A stretch of 13,983 bases of DNA from Alphaproteobacteria bacterium. GTDB lineage: Bacteria > Pseudomonadota > Alphaproteobacteria > Rhodobacterales > Rhodobacteraceae. The translations under genes and the position numbers were made by a program. The notes below the pieces were generated by a model. That model did no database searches, was not told the DNA's origin, and saw only the letters and a list, made by a program, of their open reading frames with translations. This document shows positions 6,748-13,983 of the stretch, piece after piece; position 1 is the first letter of the stretch; the number at the start of each line of letters is the position of its first letter. Where the stretch lies: assembly GCA_013151535.1 (NCBI GenBank), contig JAADIC010000234.1, forward strand, positions 1 through 13,983. Reading direction: 5' to 3'.

Positions 6748-7649
6748 GAAGCATCCTCCACCAGCCAGCGGCACAGAGCACCGAATGAAATTCCGCAATG
6801 TTCCGCCTGTTCGGGTGACAGGGATGTCGGTGTCATGCCGGGCTGGGTGTTGGTTTCCAGCAGGATCAGCCCGGCCAGCCCGCGCGCTTCATCCCAGCGG
6901 AAATCGGTGCGGCTGATGCCCTTGCAGCCCAGCACCCGATGGGCGGTGAGCGCGTGGCGCATACAAGCGTCAAAAATGTCCTTGGGCAGCTTGGCAGGCA
7001 CCACATGGCGCGAGCCGCCGGCTTCGTATTTGGCGCTGTAATCATACCAGCCATCAGTCAGAATATCGGTGACGGTTAACGCCCGATCCGCCATCACGGT
7101 CACGGTCATTTCACGCCCCGGGGCATAGGTTTCCACCATCACCGTATCGGGCATGGTATCGGCCAGTTTTGGTGGCCCGTTAGCGCCTTTGTGGACGATA
7201 TAAATACCCACGGACGAGCCTTCGTTATTGGGCTTGACCACATAGGGTGGCGCGATCACATGCTGTTGTTCAACAAGGGTTTTATCGGCCAGAACGCTAT
7301 CGACAACCGGCAGGCCGGCATTGCGGTAAACCGCCTTGGTGCGTTCCTTGTCCATGGCCAGCGAGGAGGCCAGAACGCCGGAATGAGTATAGGGAATGCG
7401 CAGCCATTCCAGCAGGCCCTGCACGCAGCCGTCTTCACCCCAGCGGCCATGCAGGGCATTGAACACCACGTCCGGTTTTTCCGATTGCAAACGGGTGGCA
7501 AGATCCGGACCTGCGTCCAGTTCAATCACCTCATAACCTTCGCCCCGCAACGCCGCCGCGCATTCGCGCCCCGACGACAAAGATACCTCGCGTTCGGCCG
7601 ATGGGCCGCCCAAAAGGACTGCTATACGCAGGGTTTTGCCGCTCGACAT
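6735..7649 (-). CDS. ddl: D-alanine--D-alanine ligase
   Basis: Ddl is the cytoplasmic ATP-grasp enzyme that joins two D-alanines, supplying the dipeptide that MurF adds to the peptidoglycan stem. The product has 304 residues, the usual DdlB size. Seen are LLGGPSAEREVSLSSG (12-27), NALHGRWGEDG (64-74), the ATP-binding segment VVKPNNEGSSVGI (137-149), GREMTVTVM (178-186), and the metal/substrate motif ETNTQPGMTPTSLSPEQA (265-282). GAGG lies 5 nt before the ATG. It starts 57 nt after murB and overlaps ftsQ by 13 nt. The order murB-ddl-ftsQ is that of the standard dcw cluster. I would call it ddlB by position, but the A/B split is not meaningful here. Confidence 0.97.
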   Translation of the reverse strand: MSSGKTLRIAVLLGGPSAEREVSLSSGRECAAALRGEGYEVIELDAGPDLATRLQSEKPDVVFNALHGRWGEDGCVQGLLEWLRIPYTHSGVLASSLAMDKERTKAVYRNAGLPVVDSVLADKTLVEQQHVIAPPYVVKPNNEGSSVGIYIVHKGANGPPKLADTMPDTVMVETYAPGREMTVTVMADRALTVTDILTDGWYDYSAKYEAGGSRHVVPAKLPKDIFDACMRHALTAHRVLGCKGISRTDFRWDEARGLAGLILLETNTQPGMTPTSLSPEQAEHCGISFGALCRWLVEDASCNR

Positions 7650-7706
7650 GCCCGCCTCAATTTCTGCTCAAACGGGCCGATTATTCGACCTCTGTTTTAG
7701 TTATTC

Positions 7707-8654
7707 TCAGGGGGTCGGTTCGTTTTTGAACTCACCCACCCTCCTGATTTCCCACTCTAGCGAAATTCCCGCCTGTTTGAAAACCTTTTCTCGCACCAAT
7801 TCGCCCAAATTTTCCAGATCCGCCGCGGTGGCACCGCCGGTATTGATTAAAAAGTTCGGATGCATCTCGGACATTTGCGCGCCGCCAAGGGTTGCGCCGC
7901 GCAGGCCCGCGTCATCAATCACCTTCCACGCCTTCAGATCATGCACGTCATCGGCCTTACCGGTCGAGGAGAACCCGGCCGGATTGCGAAAGGTTGAGCC
8001 GCATGAGCGTTCATTCACCGGCTGGCTGGCGGCGCGTTTGGCCAACGCGTCGGCCATCGCCGCCTCGATCTCGGCGGGGTCAGCTTTGGGCGGGGCCAGC
8101 ACCGCTTGGGTAATCACCATGTCATCGGGCAAGTCGCTGTGGCGATAGGCAAAACCCATGTCGGCCTTTTTAAGGCTGACCACTTTACCATCGCGCCCAA
8201 CGGCGGTGGCCGACACAAACACATCCGCCAGGTAAGAGCCGTAACAGCCGGCATTCATCCTTATCGCGCCACCGATTGCGCCGGGAATGGTGCGCAGAAA
8301 CGCCAGATCATAGCCCAAGGCAGCCGCCTTTTTTGCCACCTGCCCGTCAAGCGCGCTGGCCCCGACGCGGATATTTCCATTCGCCATCACCTCAAAGCCG
8401 TTAAAGCCGCGCCCAAGGCGGATCACCGCGCCCTTGATGCCGCCATCGCGGATAATGAGGTTGGAGCAAACGCCGATCGGCAAAACCGGAATGTCGTCAG
8501 GAACCGCCCGCATAAAGGCGGAAATATCCGCCATATGGGCCGGTTGAAACAACATCTCGGCGGCGCCACCGACGCGCAGCCACGACAGATCGGCCAAGGG
8601 GCGCTCAAGGGTGATGGTGCCCTGGACCTCGGGAAGGGGGGATTTCCAAGTCAT
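7707..8654 (-). CDS. murB: UDP-N-acetylenolpyruvoylglucosamine reductase MurB
   Basis: MurB is the FAD enzyme that uses NADPH to reduce the enolpyruvyl group on UDP-GlcNAc, giving UDP-MurNAc, the substrate of MurC. The product has 315 residues. The FAD-binding region shows TWLRVGG-like SWLRVGGAAE (24-33), PIGVCSNLIIRDGG (59-72) and FLRTIPGAIGGAIRMNAGCYG (119-139, interrupted reading given in parts). The C-terminal domain has ERSCGSTFRNP (215-225), whose Ser220 is the likely proton donor, and MHPNFLIN (264-271). It resembles the compact type II MurB lacking the extra loop of the E. coli enzyme. The ATG at 8654 was chosen because it is the first in-frame ATG; a TTG at 8678 lies within a repeat. 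There is no good ribosome binding site: the only G-rich run, GGGG about 9 nt upstream, comes from the repeat element just upstream. Confidence 0.96.
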   Translation of the reverse strand: MTWKSPLPEVQGTITLERPLADLSWLRVGGAAEMLFQPAHMADISAFMRAVPDDIPVLPIGVCSNLIIRDGGIKGAVIRLGRGFNGFEVMANGNIRVGASALDGQVAKKAAALGYDLAFLRTIPGAIGGAIRMNAGCYGSYLADVFVSATAVGRDGKVVSLKKADMGFAYRHSDLPDDMVITQAVLAPPKADPAEIEAAMADALAKRAASQPVNERSCGSTFRNPAGFSSTGKADDVHDLKAWKVIDDAGLRGATLGGAQMSEMHPNFLINTGGATAADLENLGELVREKVFKQAGISLEWEIRRVGEFKNEPTP

Positions 8655-8658
8655 ATTT

Positions 8659-8753
8659 GGTGACCCCGCCTCTCCCAAGGGAGAGGGGGCGAAAGAACCG
8701 TAACGCCATCGCCCCCTCTCCTTTCAGGAGAGGGTTGGGGAGAGGTGGTCGCC
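8659..8753. repeat. REPIN-like pair of inverted palindromes in the murB leader
   Basis: Two GC-rich palindromic units face each other. The first is CCTCTCCC-AA-GGGAGAGG (8669-8686). The second is CCCTCTCCT-TTC-AGGAGAGGG (8714-8734), followed by GGGGAGAGG (8737-8745). They are also inverted copies of each other: GGAGAGGGGGCGA (8680-8692) and TCGCCCCCTCTCC (8709-8721) are exact 13-bp complements around a 16-nt loop, and the outer ends GGTGACC and GGTCGCC (8659-8665, 8747-8753) are also similar in inverted orientation. This layout resembles REP doublets (REPINs), dispersed non-autonomous repeats. It fills almost the whole gap between the DUF2484-like gene and murB. Confidence 0.6.
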
Positions 8754-8757
8754 AGTA

Positions 8758-9015
8758 TCATTTTTCAGCCCCCCCACGCAATTTCCGCCACGCCTTGAGG
8801 CCAAAATACCGCGCCGGATAGCGAAAGATCGACAGGCCGCCAACGAACAGCGCCACGGCCCACCAGACGCCCATATCATAGGCCAGATAAATCAGCACGA
8901 ACGGAAACAACATCAGCATGGGAAAACCCAGCCGCTTGTGAAACCGCATCGGCATCATGCCGATGACGGAAATAACGATGATCCAAAGGATGGTTATAAT
9001 CAGCGACAGGCTCAT
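8758..9015 (-). CDS. Small membrane protein, DUF2484-like
   Basis: This 85-residue protein has three hydrophobic segments (about 3-22, 31-47 and 48-63) and a basic tail FGLKAWRKLRGG (71-82). It resembles the DUF2484 family, small membrane proteins that in Rhodobacterales are found between murC and murB; the family match is from memory. No catalytic motif is visible and no function is known to me. The ATG at 9015 overlaps the stop of the upstream permease gene as ATGA, so translation is probably coupled. A longer frame up to 9093 has an N-terminus rich in Cys and Gly that overlaps the permease gene and was rejected. The position suggests a link to cell wall synthesis or the divisome, which is inference only. 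Confidence 0.8.
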   Translation of the reverse strand: MSLSLIITILWIIVISVIGMMPMRFHKRLGFPMLMLFPFVLIYLAYDMGVWWAVALFVGGLSIFRYPARYFGLKAWRKLRGGAEK

Positions 9016-10199
9016 ATCAAATCCGCCAATGCAGCCAGCAAGGCAACCAGTGCCGCCACCAAGCCAAGCCACGGTACAAAAACAGGGGCGCAAAACGGGG
9101 CATCTGGTTCCTTTTTCTTCAATGCTATCAGCGAAATGTTGACGATGCAGAACACCGTTAGCAGCACGATCGACGTCACCTCGGCCAAAGCCGATACCGG
9201 CAGGCTGAGCGATGCCGCAAGCACCGCGAAACCAACCGATATTGTGGCGAGAACCGGCGTGCCCAGTCGCGAATGCGCATGGTGAAACACCGCCAGACGC
9301 GCCTCGCGCCGGCCAAGTCCGAACAAGACCCGCGCCGCCATCACCATCTGTGCCAAAACTCCGTTCAATGCCGCCACCACGGCGATCAATGACAAAAATG
9401 CAGCGCTTTCACTGCGCCCGGCCTGCCAGACCATGACCAGAGGCCGGTTTGAAGCAGCCAGATCAGACGCAGGGACTGCGCGCACAGTGGCGAATGCCAC
9501 GAGGATATACAAGAACGTGGTAATGGCCAGCGCCCACAGGATGGCGCGCGGCATGGTGAATTCGGGGCGCTTGACCTCTTCCGCCATGTTGACGATGTCT
9601 TCAAAGCCGATAAAGGCGAAAAACGCCAATGCCGCCGCTGCGGCCACACCGGTCAGCACCAGATCGGGTGGGGCGCTCCAATCGGTAACCGGAGGGGCGG
9701 TGAAACCGGCCCAGACCACCAATAACAGGCCGCAAACCTCGACCACCGTAAAGATTGCGGCAAGTGCCAGACTTTCCAAAACCCCGACAAGCGCCACAAG
9801 CACCAACGCGCTGCCAAGCACCAGAATGGCGATTTCCAGCGGCACATCCAGCACCGCCAGCAAATAGCCGACGCCGCCGCGCAGCACCGCCGCCGCCGAA
9901 ACAATCCCGGCCAGCACGATGGCCAGGCCAATCGCGACCGCCAGCCAGTGCAGGCCAAGGCCTTTATCCACATAGGCGGACTCTCCGGCGGCTTCGGGGA
10001 TGCGGGTGGACAGTTCGGCATATGAGATCGCTGAGGGTGCGGCCACCAATCCGGCCAATAAAAACGCCAAAGGTGCGTAAATTCCAGCCTCGGCAACCAC
10101 GGCACCGATCAGCACATAAATCCCGGCCCCGACCATCACACCAACCCCGTAGGCGGTCAGCAGCCAAGGCCCGATCCTGCGCTTTAGGTTATCTGTCAT
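9012..10199 (-). CDS. APC-superfamily amino acid permease
   Basis: This is an inner-membrane transporter of the amino acid-polyamine-organocation superfamily, nearest in motifs to the cationic amino acid (CAT-like) group. The 395-residue product has about 11-12 hydrophobic helices. TM1 contains the broken-helix motif GVGVMVGAGIYVLIG (18-32), which binds the substrate backbone in this fold. TM6 and the next loop read FFAFIGFEDIVNMAEEVKRP (193-212), the consensus loop of the family. RVLFGLGRR (290-298) follows TM8. The substrate cannot be told from the sequence. It starts 8 nt after the murC stop with no clear ribosome binding site, and its stop overlaps the DUF2484-like start by 4 nt, so it seems fully built into the operon. 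No frameshift is seen and base composition looks like that of its neighbours. It is not a usual dcw gene. Confidence 0.9.
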   Translation of the reverse strand: MTDNLKRRIGPWLLTAYGVGVMVGAGIYVLIGAVVAEAGIYAPLAFLLAGLVAAPSAISYAELSTRIPEAAGESAYVDKGLGLHWLAVAIGLAIVLAGIVSAAAVLRGGVGYLLAVLDVPLEIAILVLGSALVLVALVGVLESLALAAIFTVVEVCGLLLVVWAGFTAPPVTDWSAPPDLVLTGVAAAAALAFFAFIGFEDIVNMAEEVKRPEFTMPRAILWALAITTFLYILVAFATVRAVPASDLAASNRPLVMVWQAGRSESAAFLSLIAVVAALNGVLAQMVMAARVLFGLGRREARLAVFHHAHSRLGTPVLATISVGFAVLAASLSLPVSALAEVTSIVLLTVFCIVNISLIALKKKEPDAPFCAPVFVPWLGLVAALVALLAALADLI

Positions 10200-10207
10200 G
10201 TAAACCG

Positions 10208-11605
10208 TTATTCTTTCAATTGACCAACAAGGTTGTTCGCCCAGGCGCTGATCGTGCCCGCCCCGAGGCAGACGACCATGTCACCGGGCGCAGCCTCGCG
10301 CCGGACCAGTTCGGCCAGTCCGGCCTCGTCCAGCACGGCAGTGGCGTTGCGGTGACCATGCGCGATCAGCCCGGTGACCAGATCATCGCGGCTGGCGCCT
10401 TTGATCGGCTCTTCGCCCGCGGCGTAAACCTCGGTGATGCCGACAACATCGGCGTCGTTGAAACAGGTGCAGAAATCCTCGAACAGGCTGGAAAGCCGCG
10501 AATAGCGGTGCGGCTGATGCACGGCGATCACCCGCCCCTTGGTGGCTTGGCGTGCGGCTTTCAGCACGGCGGCGATTTCCACCGGGTGATGGCCGTAATC
10601 GTCGATGATGGTGACGCCATTCACCTCGCCGACCTTGGTAAAGCGCCGGTTGACGCCTTTGAAACCGGCCAGCGCTGTGCGAATTTCGCTGCCCTTCATA
10701 CCCAGATGACGGGCCACAGCAATGGCTGAGAGCGCGTTCAGCACATTGTGGTCACCGGGCATCGGCAGGGTCAGGCCGTTGATGCGCTGATCCTCATCGC
10801 GCAAATAGACATCAAAATGCGCCACGCCGGCCTCGTAGGTCAGATTGCCGGCCCGCACATCGGCCTGTGCGTTGAAGCCATAGGTGATGATGCGCCGATC
10901 CGTAATCCGGCCCACCAGCGCCTGCACCTCGGGATGATCGGTGCAGCAGATTGCGACACCGTAGAACGGGATGTTGTGAACGAAGGTGTAAAACGCATCG
11001 CGCAGAGCGTCGAAATTGCCGTAATGCTCCATGTGTTCGGCGTCGATATTGGTGACAATCGCCACCGTCGCGGGCAGTTTGATGAAGGTGCCGTCGCTTT
11101 CATCGGCTTCGACCACCATCCATTCGCCGCCACCCATGCGCGCGTTTGAGCCGTAAGCGTGAATGATGCCGCCATTAATCACGGTCGGGTCCAGTCCGCC
11201 CGCATCCAAAAGGGTGGCCACCATGGTCGTGGTCGTGGTTTTGCCGTGGGTGCCAGCAATCGCCACGTTTGATTTCAGGCGCATCAGTTCGGCCAGCATT
11301 TCGGCACGGCGCACCACCGGCAGGCCAAGGCGACGGGCTTCATCGAGTTCGGCATTGCCGGTCTTGATGGCGCTCGAGATCACGACCACAGCCGCATCCG
11401 CAAGGTTTTCCGCCTTCTGGCTGACAAATATCACCGCCCCCATATCGGCCAGACGGTTGGTGATCTTGCTGGCTTTCAGATCGCTGCCCTGCACCGTATA
11501 GCCGTGGTTCAGCAACACCTCGGCGATGCCAGACATGCCGATGCCGCCGATGCCGACAAAATGGATCGGGCCTATGTCCGTGGGCAGTTTGGTTGCCGCG
11601 TTCAT
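10208..11605 (-). CDS. murC: UDP-N-acetylmuramate--L-alanine ligase MurC
   Basis: MurC is the cytoplasmic ATP-dependent ligase that adds the first amino acid, L-Ala, to UDP-MurNAc. The 465-residue product shows the three Mur-ligase domains. The N-terminal UDP-binding fold has GIGGIGMSGIAEVLLNHGY (18-36). The central ATPase domain has the P-loop GTHGKTTTTT (118-127), EADESDGTF (166-174) and NIDAEHMEHYG (186-196). GDHNVLNALSA (284-294), DDYGHHPVEI (335-344) and HQPHRYSR (363-370) follow, the last two in the C-terminal domain. Its ATG overlaps the murG stop as ATGA, giving coupled translation. It is followed by the permease gene 8 nt downstream. Confidence 0.98.
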   Translation of the reverse strand: MNAATKLPTDIGPIHFVGIGGIGMSGIAEVLLNHGYTVQGSDLKASKITNRLADMGAVIFVSQKAENLADAAVVVISSAIKTGNAELDEARRLGLPVVRRAEMLAELMRLKSNVAIAGTHGKTTTTTMVATLLDAGGLDPTVINGGIIHAYGSNARMGGGEWMVVEADESDGTFIKLPATVAIVTNIDAEHMEHYGNFDALRDAFYTFVHNIPFYGVAICCTDHPEVQALVGRITDRRIITYGFNAQADVRAGNLTYEAGVAHFDVYLRDEDQRINGLTLPMPGDHNVLNALSAIAVARHLGMKGSEIRTALAGFKGVNRRFTKVGEVNGVTIIDDYGHHPVEIAAVLKAARQATKGRVIAVHQPHRYSRLSSLFEDFCTCFNDADVVGITEVYAAGEEPIKGASRDDLVTGLIAHGHRNATAVLDEAGLAELVRREAAPGDMVVCLGAGTISAWANNLVGQLKE

Positions 11606-12717
11606 GTCGCATCCTCGTTCTTGGCTTTGCCCAGTGCCAGTTCTTCCACCAGCAGTGCCAGCGTTTCAGTGGCCTCGGGCCTGCCCAGTTCCTTGGCTGC
11701 CCTTGCCATATTGGAGGCCAATGGTCCATCGGTCAAAATCGCGTGGATCTGCTGGGCGAGGCCATAAGCTGTCAGGACGTCCTCGGAGATCATAACAGCC
11801 GCCCCCGCCTCGACCAAGCCGCGCGCGTTGGCGGTTTGCTCGTCGCGGATCGCGGCGGCCAGCGGGATCAGGATCGAGGGCCGCCCGATCACGGTAATAT
11901 CGGCCAAGGACGAGGCCCCGGCGCGCGAGATCACCAATTGCGCCTCGGCCAGGCGCATGGGGACGTCGTTGAAAAAGGTCTGGACCTCGGCGGTGATACC
12001 GATCTCGGCGTAGCGCGCCTGAACCGCCGCGAGGTCTTCTTCGCGGGCCTGATGTGAAATGCGCAGATATTGCAGCAATTCCGGCGGCAAGAGCGCGATC
12101 GCGCCGGGCACCACATCCGACAGAATGCGCGCGCCTTGCGAGCCGCCCATGACCAGCAGGCTCATCGGATAATCGCCGGGTTCGATATATTGCGCCTGCT
12201 CGCGTTCCAGCACCGCGCGGCGCACCGGATTGCCGGAGTGGATCGCCTTTACCCCTTTGGGCAGGGCGGTTGGCCAAGTGCCGCAAGCCACCTGATTGAC
12301 CCGCTTGACGAACAACCGGTTGACCCGGCCCAGCACACCGTTTTGTTCGTGCAACAGGCGCGGGCAACGGGTGATCCATGCCGCAGCCATGGCCGGGAAC
12401 GCCGGATAGCCGCCAAAACCGGCGACCACATCGGGGCGCTGGCGCAGCATACGAAAAGTTGCGCCAAGCACGCCTTTCAGCAAATGATAGGGGGCTGTCA
12501 GCTTGCCGATCAGACCGCCACGCGCGAAGGTGGCGCTGTCAACAACCTCGATCTCGGTGGTATGGGGGAAGCCGCCGGTATAGCGTGCGCCGCGCGCATC
12601 CGTGGACAGTTTCACCCGCCAACCGGCGTTCAGCATTTCCTCGGCCAAAGCCTGTGCCGGAAACATGTGGCCGCCGGTTCCGCCCGCCGCAATCACCAAA
12701 AGCCGTTGCTGTGTCAT
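11602..12717 (-). CDS. murG: Lipid II synthase MurG (GlcNAc transferase)
   Basis: MurG is the peripheral inner-membrane GT28 enzyme that transfers GlcNAc from UDP-GlcNAc to lipid I, making lipid II. With the ATG at 12717 the product has 371 residues. It contains the glycine-rich loop AGGTGGHMFP (11-20), FGGYPAFP (101-108), HEQNGVLGRVNR (123-134), the second G-loop MGGSQGAR (190-197), and the donor-sugar motifs SRAGASSLADI (264-274) and DEQTANA (292-298). The start is supported by AGGA 6 nt upstream. A TTG two codons earlier (12723) would sit right against that site. It begins 18 nt after the ftsW stop and its stop overlaps the murC start. Confidence 0.97.
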   Translation of the reverse strand: MTQQRLLVIAAGGTGGHMFPAQALAEEMLNAGWRVKLSTDARGARYTGGFPHTTEIEVVDSATFARGGLIGKLTAPYHLLKGVLGATFRMLRQRPDVVAGFGGYPAFPAMAAAWITRCPRLLHEQNGVLGRVNRLFVKRVNQVACGTWPTALPKGVKAIHSGNPVRRAVLEREQAQYIEPGDYPMSLLVMGGSQGARILSDVVPGAIALLPPELLQYLRISHQAREEDLAAVQARYAEIGITAEVQTFFNDVPMRLAEAQLVISRAGASSLADITVIGRPSILIPLAAAIRDEQTANARGLVEAGAAVMISEDVLTAYGLAQQIHAILTDGPLASNMARAAKELGRPEATETLALLVEELALGKAKNEDAT

Positions 12718-12735
12718 GCGCAATCCTAGGTCCGG

Positions 12736-13905
12736 TTATGTCCCTGACCGGCGGCGAATGATGTCCTCCATCTCGCCTTGCGGTCGGGTGCGGGTTAACG
12801 CAAGCAACATACCAAGCGCAATCCCCGCCGCCACCAAAGATGAGCCGCCGTAAGACACAAATGGCAGGGTCATGCCCTTGGCTGGCAACAATCGCGCCGC
12901 CACGCCCAGATTAATCATCGCCTGCATGGCAAACAGGGCGGCCAGCCCGGTGCCTGCCAGCCGGATGAACGGATCACGCTCGCGGATCAGTCGGAACATC
13001 GAGCGCATGGTAATGAGCAGGAACAGCAGAATCACGAACAGCACGAGGATCAGGCCATATTCCTCGGCCGCCACGGCGATGATGAAATCGGTATGGGCGT
13101 CGGGCAAAGACCATTTCACCGTGCCACCACCAACCCCAACCCCGAAAAAGCCGCCCTCCTGAATGGCGTTGGCGGCATAGCCAAGCTGGGTGGTCGGATC
13201 AAGTTCGCCAGTCAGATAGCCATCGATCCGGCGGGCAAAATGCTCAGACAGCTTATAGGCCATGGTGCCGCCAAACATTGTCGCCCCGGCCAATCCCGCC
13301 AGCAGAAAGATCGGCGCACCGGCGATAAAATACATCACCGCCCAGGCCCCAAGGATCAACACCGCCTGGCCGAAATCCGGCTGCATCACCAGCATGGCGA
13401 CAATGACAATGGCCAGCACGAACGACATGCGTTTGCCGGGGGGGCCGAAAATCTCGGTTCCGGCCGACATCAGCCATGCGGCCATGATGACAAAGCCGGG
13501 TTTCAGGAATTCCGATGGCTGCACCGAGGTAAAGCCCAGCGAATACCAGCGTGTCGCCCCCTTGCCGAAATCAGTGCCGAACACCGGCAGAAAAGCCACC
13601 GCCACAAAGGCCACGAAAAACCCCAGCACGCCCAAACGGCGCACCAATGTCGGCGACATCATCGAGGTGATGACCATGGCGCTTAGCGCCAAGCCGCCAA
13701 ACATTGCCTGTCGGGTTACATAATAGAACGGCTCAAACCCGGTTTTTGCGGCCAGCGGGGGTGAGGCCGCGAAGCCAAGTAATATTCCCACGGCAAACAA
13801 AAGGAAAACGCAGGACAACGTCCAGCGATCAACTGTACGCCACCATTTGGGCAAAATCGGCTCGCCCACCTGCACCCGGCTTGCGCCATGCACCATTTCT
13901 GTCAT
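12736..13905 (-). CDS. ftsW: Septal peptidoglycan polymerase FtsW (SEDS family)
   Basis: FtsW is the SEDS-family glycosyltransferase that polymerises lipid II at the septum together with the transpeptidase FtsI. The 389-residue product has about ten membrane helices after a cytoplasmic tail of roughly 28 residues. SEDS hallmarks are GATRWYSLGFTSVQPSEFLK (116-135), MQPDFGQA (174-181), GVGVGGGTVKWSLPDAHTDF (255-274), which includes Asp273 at the position of the proposed catalytic Asp, and LPFVSYGGSSL (347-357). RodA is less likely because murG and murC follow directly. The start at 13905 has only a weak upstream GGGG (15 nt); an ATG three codons later (13896) is possible. The frame stays open to the right edge of the window, but those codons do not look like FtsW. 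Confidence 0.95.
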   Translation of the reverse strand: MTEMVHGASRVQVGEPILPKWWRTVDRWTLSCVFLLFAVGILLGFAASPPLAAKTGFEPFYYVTRQAMFGGLALSAMVITSMMSPTLVRRLGVLGFFVAFVAVAFLPVFGTDFGKGATRWYSLGFTSVQPSEFLKPGFVIMAAWLMSAGTEIFGPPGKRMSFVLAIVIVAMLVMQPDFGQAVLILGAWAVMYFIAGAPIFLLAGLAGATMFGGTMAYKLSEHFARRIDGYLTGELDPTTQLGYAANAIQEGGFFGVGVGGGTVKWSLPDAHTDFIIAVAAEEYGLILVLFVILLFLLITMRSMFRLIRERDPFIRLAGTGLAALFAMQAMINLGVAARLLPAKGMTLPFVSYGGSSLVAAGIALGMLLALTRTRPQGEMEDIIRRRSGT

Positions 13906-13947
13906 TGCACTGCTTTGAAACCCCTGAACACCAGATATTGCCTCGAC

Positions 13948-13969
13948 GCCGCCGGTTAATCCGGTCGGC
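13948..13969. repeat. GC-rich hairpin upstream of ftsW
   Basis: GCCGCCGG (13948-13955) and CCGGTCGGC (13961-13969) pair around TTAAT with one G-T wobble and one bulged base. On the plus strand it is followed by CTTTTG-like T-rich sequence up to the window edge, so it could act as a weak terminator in that direction. On the minus strand no T-tract follows. It lies 43 nt upstream of ftsW, perhaps at the end of the preceding gene, which is outside the window. Confidence 0.3.
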
Positions 13970-13983
13970 TTTTGTTGTTGCGG

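Noticed and set aside
8655..8678. TTG start extending murB by 8 residues
   Set aside because: The codons lie in the palindromic repeat and encode nothing typical of MurB.
13956..13983. Possible end of an upstream gene: a minus-strand frame reading RNNKSRPD then TAA at 13958-13956
   Set aside because: Only eight codons are visible. murD or another dcw gene is expected upstream, but this fragment cannot be identified.
1..13983. CRISPR arrays, tRNA genes, insertion sequences, prophage, defence or toxin-antitoxin genes
   Set aside because: No direct repeat array, tRNA-like fold, transposase or such gene was seen; the window is covered almost completely by housekeeping genes.

Overview
The window is a piece of the division and cell wall (dcw) cluster of an alphaproteobacterium, most likely a Rhodobacterales (Rhodobacter/Roseobacter-type) species. 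The evidence is the gene order, the long-linker FtsZ ending in the alphaproteobacterial tail RIDIPAFLRRQAN, a DUF2484-type small membrane protein between murC and murB, and the downstream lpxC-bamD-recN set. DNA is GC-rich, and every supported gene is on the minus strand, so transcription runs from the right edge to the left.

In transcription order the genes are: ftsW (13905-12736), murG (12717-11602), murC (11605-10208), an APC-family amino acid permease (10199-9012), a DUF2484-like membrane protein (9015-8758), murB (8654-7707), ddl (7649-6735), ftsQ (6747-5839), ftsA (5842-4508), ftsZ (4294-2684), lpxC (2415-1492), bamD (1328-480) and the first 151 codons of recN (454 to the left edge). 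Four junctions overlap (murG/murC, permease/DUF2484, ftsQ/ftsA by 4 nt; ddl/ftsQ by 13 nt) and others are 8 to 57 nt apart, as in a long operon with coupled translation. Larger gaps occur before murB (103 nt, filled by a paired palindromic repeat), before ftsZ (213 nt), before lpxC (268 nt) and before bamD (163 nt). These gaps hold hairpins, palindromes and possible promoters. No gap exceeds 300 nt. No tRNA, rRNA, CRISPR array, insertion sequence or phage gene was seen.

Functionally, MurC, MurB, Ddl and MurG make the peptidoglycan precursor lipid II. FtsW polymerises it at the septum. FtsQ, FtsA and FtsZ are divisome parts. LpxC commits carbon to lipid A. BamD helps insert outer-membrane proteins. 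RecN acts in double-strand break repair. The block therefore joins septum, cell wall and outer-membrane synthesis.

I see no new defence or mobile system. The unusual items are the amino acid permease embedded in the cluster, the REPIN-like repeat that forms the murB leader, a terminator pointing the wrong way (plus strand) in the ftsZ leader next to a double GANTC site, and palindromes upstream of lpxC and bamD.
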